From: SAR324 cluster bacterium
GTDB taxonomy: Bacteria; SAR324; NAC60-12
Direction of reading: 5' to 3'
Length of the DNA stretch: 11,386 bases
Assembly (NCBI GenBank): GCA_028822475.1
Contig: JAPKDT010000046.1
Location: 1-11,386 of the forward strand
Shown here: one piece after another, positions 7,447 through 11,386 of the stretch
How positions within the stretch are numbered: the stretch's first letter is position 1
Layout of the letters: the number at the start of each line of letters is the position of its first letter
The notes under the pieces: generated by a model
What the model was told of the DNA's origin: nothing
The model's database searches: none
The model's input: only the letters and a program-made list of their open reading frames with translations
Position numbers and translations under genes: made by a program

Positions 7447-8919
7447 ATGACTGCAACTGATTTTACTGAATATAAACAGCTTCCCAGCTTGGAATACTCT
7501 GGACTTGTGGACTCCTTCGCTGAATCAAAAACCTGGTTTGCCTTGCTTAATCTAAGTGATTATCCAGCAGATGAGTTTCCGGATGCCGGACAAATCACGG
7601 ATTATATATTTGCTGAAATTGAACTACCTGAAATTGAATTTTTCCTGTTGTTGATCGAGAGAAAACGTAATGAGCCATGGACGGGAAATACAGATTCTGG
7701 CTATTTTCAGCAATTGTGTGAAATAAAGATCCAAAACACAAATCACAATCAGCAAAACGCTGAACTAATAAAAAGAGGCTGTGTCTGGAAAGACAGCCTT
7801 TCTCACAAATTTATACAGGAAATAATAACTCAGAATCCCGCTGCACCACTAGAATCCGTGGCCCGAAACAGACAGTGCGTCATCGTCAATACTGCTCAGC
7901 CTTTACGCCTCGAAGTCCTCAATATCCCGAAACCATGGGGACACGAAGGCTGGTACACCGGAGTTGAAAAACGTGGTGTGGTAAAAGTCACAGACGAATA
8001 CGGAAAAACAGAATTGCCTTATGCACTGACTCTTTTCAAAAAACAACTGCTTGCAGATTATTCAACAGCTTTGATCTTACTCAAAACACTTAATCCTGTC
8101 GCAGAGGATGTGGTTGGAGATTTGTATTATGAAATGCATGAAGAAAAGTGGGAAGTTTATGTGGTAACAGAAATTGATAAAACCGCCTGGCCTTCCGGAA
8201 CAGGAATAATCAAAGCAGGACTACATCCGGATAAAATTACTGAATATCAGAAAAATCACGGTAAAAAATGGTCTGACTTTCTACTCAAAAATTTTAAACA
8301 AGCAATCGCTGAATATGAAAAATTGCGACGTCAAATTGATGAATCTACAGAAAGTATTTCAACTGAACTAACTGCACAGGAACTCTCACTCAGGGAAAAA
8401 GCGGCGGCGTTTGTCGGTGACTGTTCTGTCAAAGTAGGCGACATTGTCAGCTTTCCTGTGTTCCAGTTGCACTCTTTACAGCATGGAATCAAGGTCATAG
8501 AATTTCAAACACCGCATTACGAACGGCTGATCGTGATGTTTGCGCAAAAAGTTCTCACCCAGAAACATTGGGATACTGCAGATGCCTTAAGTAAAATGCT
8601 GCCCGAGATATATGAACGTCCGGAACTGGAAAGACTGCACAAATCAGCAGGTATACTGGCGGAGCGTTTTGTTGATTTTCCGCAATTCACTGCTGACCGT
8701 ATTTCTCTTGACACAAACCATGTTTGGAATGATCAACTCGACGGACAATACCATTTGCTAATTACCATCTCCGGACAGGCTACTGTTTTCCCGGAAAACG
8801 GTCAGTCTGTAATTTTGAATCCTGAAGAAGCACTTTTTTTAGCAGTTGGAATGGGAAGTTATCGGTTGAAAAACACAGGAGATACTCCGCTAATTTGCTT
8901 AAAGGCAATGCCGAAATAA
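7447..8919 (+). CDS. Cupin protein resembling type I phosphomannose isomerase
   Basis: I recognise the fold rather than the exact gene. Of 490 residues, the first ~145 match nothing I know. From about 150, NIPKPWGHEGWYTG (PWGHE at 163-167) resembles the PWGG start of type I mannose-6-phosphate isomerase. HEEKWEVYVV (231-240) resembles the family's KxExWYVL strand, with Glu233 or Glu236 as a possible metal ligand. VKVGDIVSFPVFQLHSL (His342) resembles the VxxGDxxxxPAGxxHA strand. A second cupin barrel closes the protein (about 435-488; LLITISGQATVFPENG). The usual QxHP metal motif is replaced around LLKTLNP, and a helical charged insertion lies at about 265-320. It may therefore bind metal differently or act on another substrate. 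It starts one triplet after the racemase stop, with no Shine-Dalgarno, so it is probably translated by coupling. Confidence 0.7.
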   Translation: MTATDFTEYKQLPSLEYSGLVDSFAESKTWFALLNLSDYPADEFPDAGQITDYIFAEIELPEIEFFLLLIERKRNEPWTGNTDSGYFQQLCEIKIQNTNHNQQNAELIKRGCVWKDSLSHKFIQEIITQNPAAPLESVARNRQCVIVNTAQPLRLEVLNIPKPWGHEGWYTGVEKRGVVKVTDEYGKTELPYALTLFKKQLLADYSTALILLKTLNPVAEDVVGDLYYEMHEEKWEVYVVTEIDKTAWPSGTGIIKAGLHPDKITEYQKNHGKKWSDFLLKNFKQAIAEYEKLRRQIDESTESISTELTAQELSLREKAAAFVGDCSVKVGDIVSFPVFQLHSLQHGIKVIEFQTPHYERLIVMFAQKVLTQKHWDTADALSKMLPEIYERPELERLHKSAGILAERFVDFPQFTADRISLDTNHVWNDQLDGQYHLLITISGQATVFPENGQSVILNPEEALFLAVGMGSYRLKNTGDTPLICLKAMPK

Positions 8920-8922
8920 CAC

Positions 8923-11379
8923 ATGATCGTAGAAGTTGCCCTTAATTTACCACTCCGTAAGTCATTTGATTATCGCTGGCCAGATAATATTACCCGTGTT
9001 CCTGAAGCAGGATTACAGGTGCTCGTGCCATTTGGCAGCCAGAAAAAAGGCGGGGTTGTAGTTGGCGTAAAAGAAAAATCTGACTTTAGCCGTTTAAAAT
9101 CAGTTGAAACACTGGTTGATGAGGAACCACTTTTTTCCGCAGAAATGCTGAAACTCACCAGGTGGACTTCTGAATACTATTTTTGTGCCTGGGGTGAAAC
9201 TCTTAATTCAGCCATTCCGGGTGGTCTAGCCCTGCGTTTACGTACCACTTATACTCCAAGCTCAAGCTCACTTCCGCGTCTGGATGCACTAAGCGAAGTG
9301 CCGCTTTCACTGATTCGCAAACAAGAAACATGGACTCAGCAGGAGTGGCTTAAATGCAATCCTGATGAGCGTGACCATCAAATTCTGCGGAGTTGGATGG
9401 CGAATGAGAATGTCCACACAAGCCATCTTTTACTTGGACAAAAAGCTAAACCTAAAATGGAACGCTGGGTCAGCCTGCTCAAAGTCGATGAGCTAAATAA
9501 TCCTGCAAAACGACGTAAATCAAAACGTCAGCAAATATTTGAAATCCTGGCAGAAAATCCTGCTGTTTGCTGGAGTGACATTCAAAGCAGAGTAAATGCT
9601 CCCTCACAAGCCTTAAATAAACTTAAAGAAGAAGGTTACATTGATTTTTTTGAAAAAAGGGTTTACCGCCGGTTTATTGAAGGAGAGCTGCCTCAGATTG
9701 AAGCATTTCAGGATTTAAACCAGCAACAGAATTCCGCCTTCAATGTGCTTGAGGAATCACTTGAAAAAGGCGTATACCGCACTTTTTTACTGGAAGGCGT
9801 CACTGGTAGCGGAAAAACAGAAGTTTATCTTCATGCGGTACGTGCAGCGCGTAAATTAGGCAAATCATCTTTAGTTCTGGTACCTGAAATTTCACTGACA
9901 CCGCAATTGGTCAACCGATTTCGTTCACGTTTCGGTGATCTTGTGGCAGTTTTGCACAGCGGAATGGATGATGGAGAACGTTTTGATGAATGGTCCAGGG
10001 TTCGTAACGGAATTGCTACAATTGTAATCGGTGCACGCAGCGCGGTCTTTTCTCCCCTGAAAAATTTGGGACTGATCGTGATTGATGAAGAACATGATCC
10101 TTCATACAAACAGGGAGAATCTCCTCGTTATCACGGCCGTGATGCCGCCATTTACCGCGGATTTGCGGCAGACGCGACCGTACTGCTAGGTTCCGCAACA
10201 CCTTCGCTGGAATCGGCAAACAATGTCAAAAATGGGAAATATGAGCTTTTACGTTTAACTTCACGTATTCATGAAGTTCAGTTGCCGAAAGTCAAACTCC
10301 TGGATATGAAAACTGTAGCCGGCCAAAAAGGCAGTCCTTATTTTTCCAGTGAACTTGTTGAAGCCCTGCGTTTACGCTTACTGAAGAAAGAGCAAAGCAT
10401 TGTATTTTTAAACCGCCGCGGTTTTGCGCCTCTGGTGCGTTGTTCAAAGTGTGAATCGACTTACACCTGTCCCAACTGCAGTTTAAGTCTGGTATATCAT
10501 CAAGGAGCAAATCAAGTACGTTGTCATCAATGTGACTTCGTCACCCCTCTGCACAATAGATGTCCTGAATGTGGAATTGAAAATACTCCTAGAATTATCG
10601 GTACAGGAACAGAACAAGTTGAGGAAAATCTTAAAATGTTTTTTCCCGAAGCACGTATTTTGCGGATGGATCGCGACACTTTACACGGAAAACACGCACT
10701 TTCAAAAATGCATGAACGTATCCGTAAACACGAGGTCGATATTGTAATCGGTACACAGTTGGTAACCAAAGGCCATGACTTTCCAGAAGTGACACTGGTA
10801 GGAGTAATTATGTCTGATTTATCACTGAACATTCCTGATTTCCGTGCAAGTGAACGTACGTTTCAACTATTGACTCAAGTAGCAGGACGAGCAGGACGAG
10901 GTAACAAACCAGGAGAGGTGTTGATTCAAACTCATAATCCGCGGCATCACAGTTTGCTCTGTGCAAAAGAACACGATACAACGCAGTTCATGGAACTTGA
11001 ATTGGAACGCCGCCTAAATCTTAGGATGCCGCCTTTTCATTCACTGACGTTGATTGTCTGCAGCAGTCCGCATGAAGAACGCGCGGAAAAGATGGCTCAG
11101 GAAATTTACGATAGAATAAGGACTATTATCTCAAATACCGTCCGGACTGTTGTACTGAAGTCTGATGATGAAGCTGAAACTGCTGATGCTGTCAAAGTAA
11201 TAGGACCAATAGAAGCACCGATGAAAAAACTACGTAACCGTTTTCGCTGGCAGCTCCTGCTGAAAGCAGATAATGTGCGCCAACTTCTGCATTTATTAAA
11301 ACATGTTTTTGAGTCCCCTCCTTCAATCAAACGAGATGAGTTGGTTCAAATTGATGTTGACCCACATCACCTGCTTTGA
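8923..11379 (+). CDS. priA: Primosomal protein N' (replication restart helicase PriA)
   Basis: PriA recognises stalled or collapsed replication forks and D-loops, unwinds DNA 3'-to-5' and loads the replicative helicase through other primosome proteins. The 818 residues have the whole family layout: an N-terminal 3'-DNA-binding domain (about 1-105), a winged-helix region (about 195-250), Walker A GVTGSGKT (292-299), the DEEH box (388-391), and motif VI QVAGRAGRG (652-660). Between them is the zinc module with all eight cysteines: 507, 510, 516, 519, 534, 537, 547 and 550. The C-terminal domain has GPIEAPM, NRFRWQLLLK and the family-typical ending VDPHHLL. It is longer than E. coli PriA (732), mainly between residues 110 and 260, plus a short acidic insert near 748-757. 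It begins one triplet after the cupin stop, without a Shine-Dalgarno. Confidence 0.97.
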   Translation: MIVEVALNLPLRKSFDYRWPDNITRVPEAGLQVLVPFGSQKKGGVVVGVKEKSDFSRLKSVETLVDEEPLFSAEMLKLTRWTSEYYFCAWGETLNSAIPGGLALRLRTTYTPSSSSLPRLDALSEVPLSLIRKQETWTQQEWLKCNPDERDHQILRSWMANENVHTSHLLLGQKAKPKMERWVSLLKVDELNNPAKRRKSKRQQIFEILAENPAVCWSDIQSRVNAPSQALNKLKEEGYIDFFEKRVYRRFIEGELPQIEAFQDLNQQQNSAFNVLEESLEKGVYRTFLLEGVTGSGKTEVYLHAVRAARKLGKSSLVLVPEISLTPQLVNRFRSRFGDLVAVLHSGMDDGERFDEWSRVRNGIATIVIGARSAVFSPLKNLGLIVIDEEHDPSYKQGESPRYHGRDAAIYRGFAADATVLLGSATPSLESANNVKNGKYELLRLTSRIHEVQLPKVKLLDMKTVAGQKGSPYFSSELVEALRLRLLKKEQSIVFLNRRGFAPLVRCSKCESTYTCPNCSLSLVYHQGANQVRCHQCDFVTPLHNRCPECGIENTPRIIGTGTEQVEENLKMFFPEARILRMDRDTLHGKHALSKMHERIRKHEVDIVIGTQLVTKGHDFPEVTLVGVIMSDLSLNIPDFRASERTFQLLTQVAGRAGRGNKPGEVLIQTHNPRHHSLLCAKEHDTTQFMELELERRLNLRMPPFHSLTLIVCSSPHEERAEKMAQEIYDRIRTIISNTVRTVVLKSDDEAETADAVKVIGPIEAPMKKLRNRFRWQLLLKADNVRQLLHLLKHVFESPPSIKRDELVQIDVDPHHLL

Positions 11380-11386
11380 AGGGTGG

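Noticed and set aside
10527..10832. 101-codon open frame on the minus strand
   Set aside because: It lies entirely antisense to the priA zinc and helicase region and has no independent support.

Overview
The window reads as ordinary chromosome of a mid-to-low GC (about 43% by eye), probably Gram-negative bacterium. All eight genes lie on the + strand and there is no sign of mobile DNA, CRISPR, tRNA or rRNA. Taxonomy cannot be fixed from this stretch. The PNPase and IF2 wording looks loosely deltaproteobacterial or candidate-phylum-like, and almost no start codon has a good Shine-Dalgarno sequence, but both are weak clues.

Positions 1-6281 carry the widely conserved translation and RNA-turnover cluster infB (5' end outside the window) - rbfA - truB - rpsO - pnp. 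IF2 starts translation, RbfA and S15 act in 30S assembly, TruB makes pseudouridine-55 in tRNA, and PNPase degrades RNA. The first four genes are closely packed (8, 24 and 18 nt gaps). A 329-nt gap then separates rpsO from pnp. It holds no convincing gene but does contain a nested inverted repeat, a cluster of short palindromes and a stem just upstream of the pnp ribosome binding site. This is the place where other bacteria process and autoregulate pnp mRNA. A strong 13-bp hairpin after pnp closes the cluster.

Positions 6282-6522 separate the two operons and hold a plausible promoter. Positions 6523-11379 hold a second, very compact operon: an Asp/Glu racemase-superfamily protein that is not standard MurI, a 490-residue protein resembling type I phosphomannose isomerase (cupin) with divergent metal-site motifs, and priA, the replication-restart helicase. 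Each junction is a stop codon, exactly one triplet, then ATG, so all three genes share one reading frame and none has a visible Shine-Dalgarno.

The least explained part is the racemase/cupin pair and its coupling to priA. The rpsO-pnp leader is the best non-coding candidate. I found nothing that I can defend as a wholly new system.
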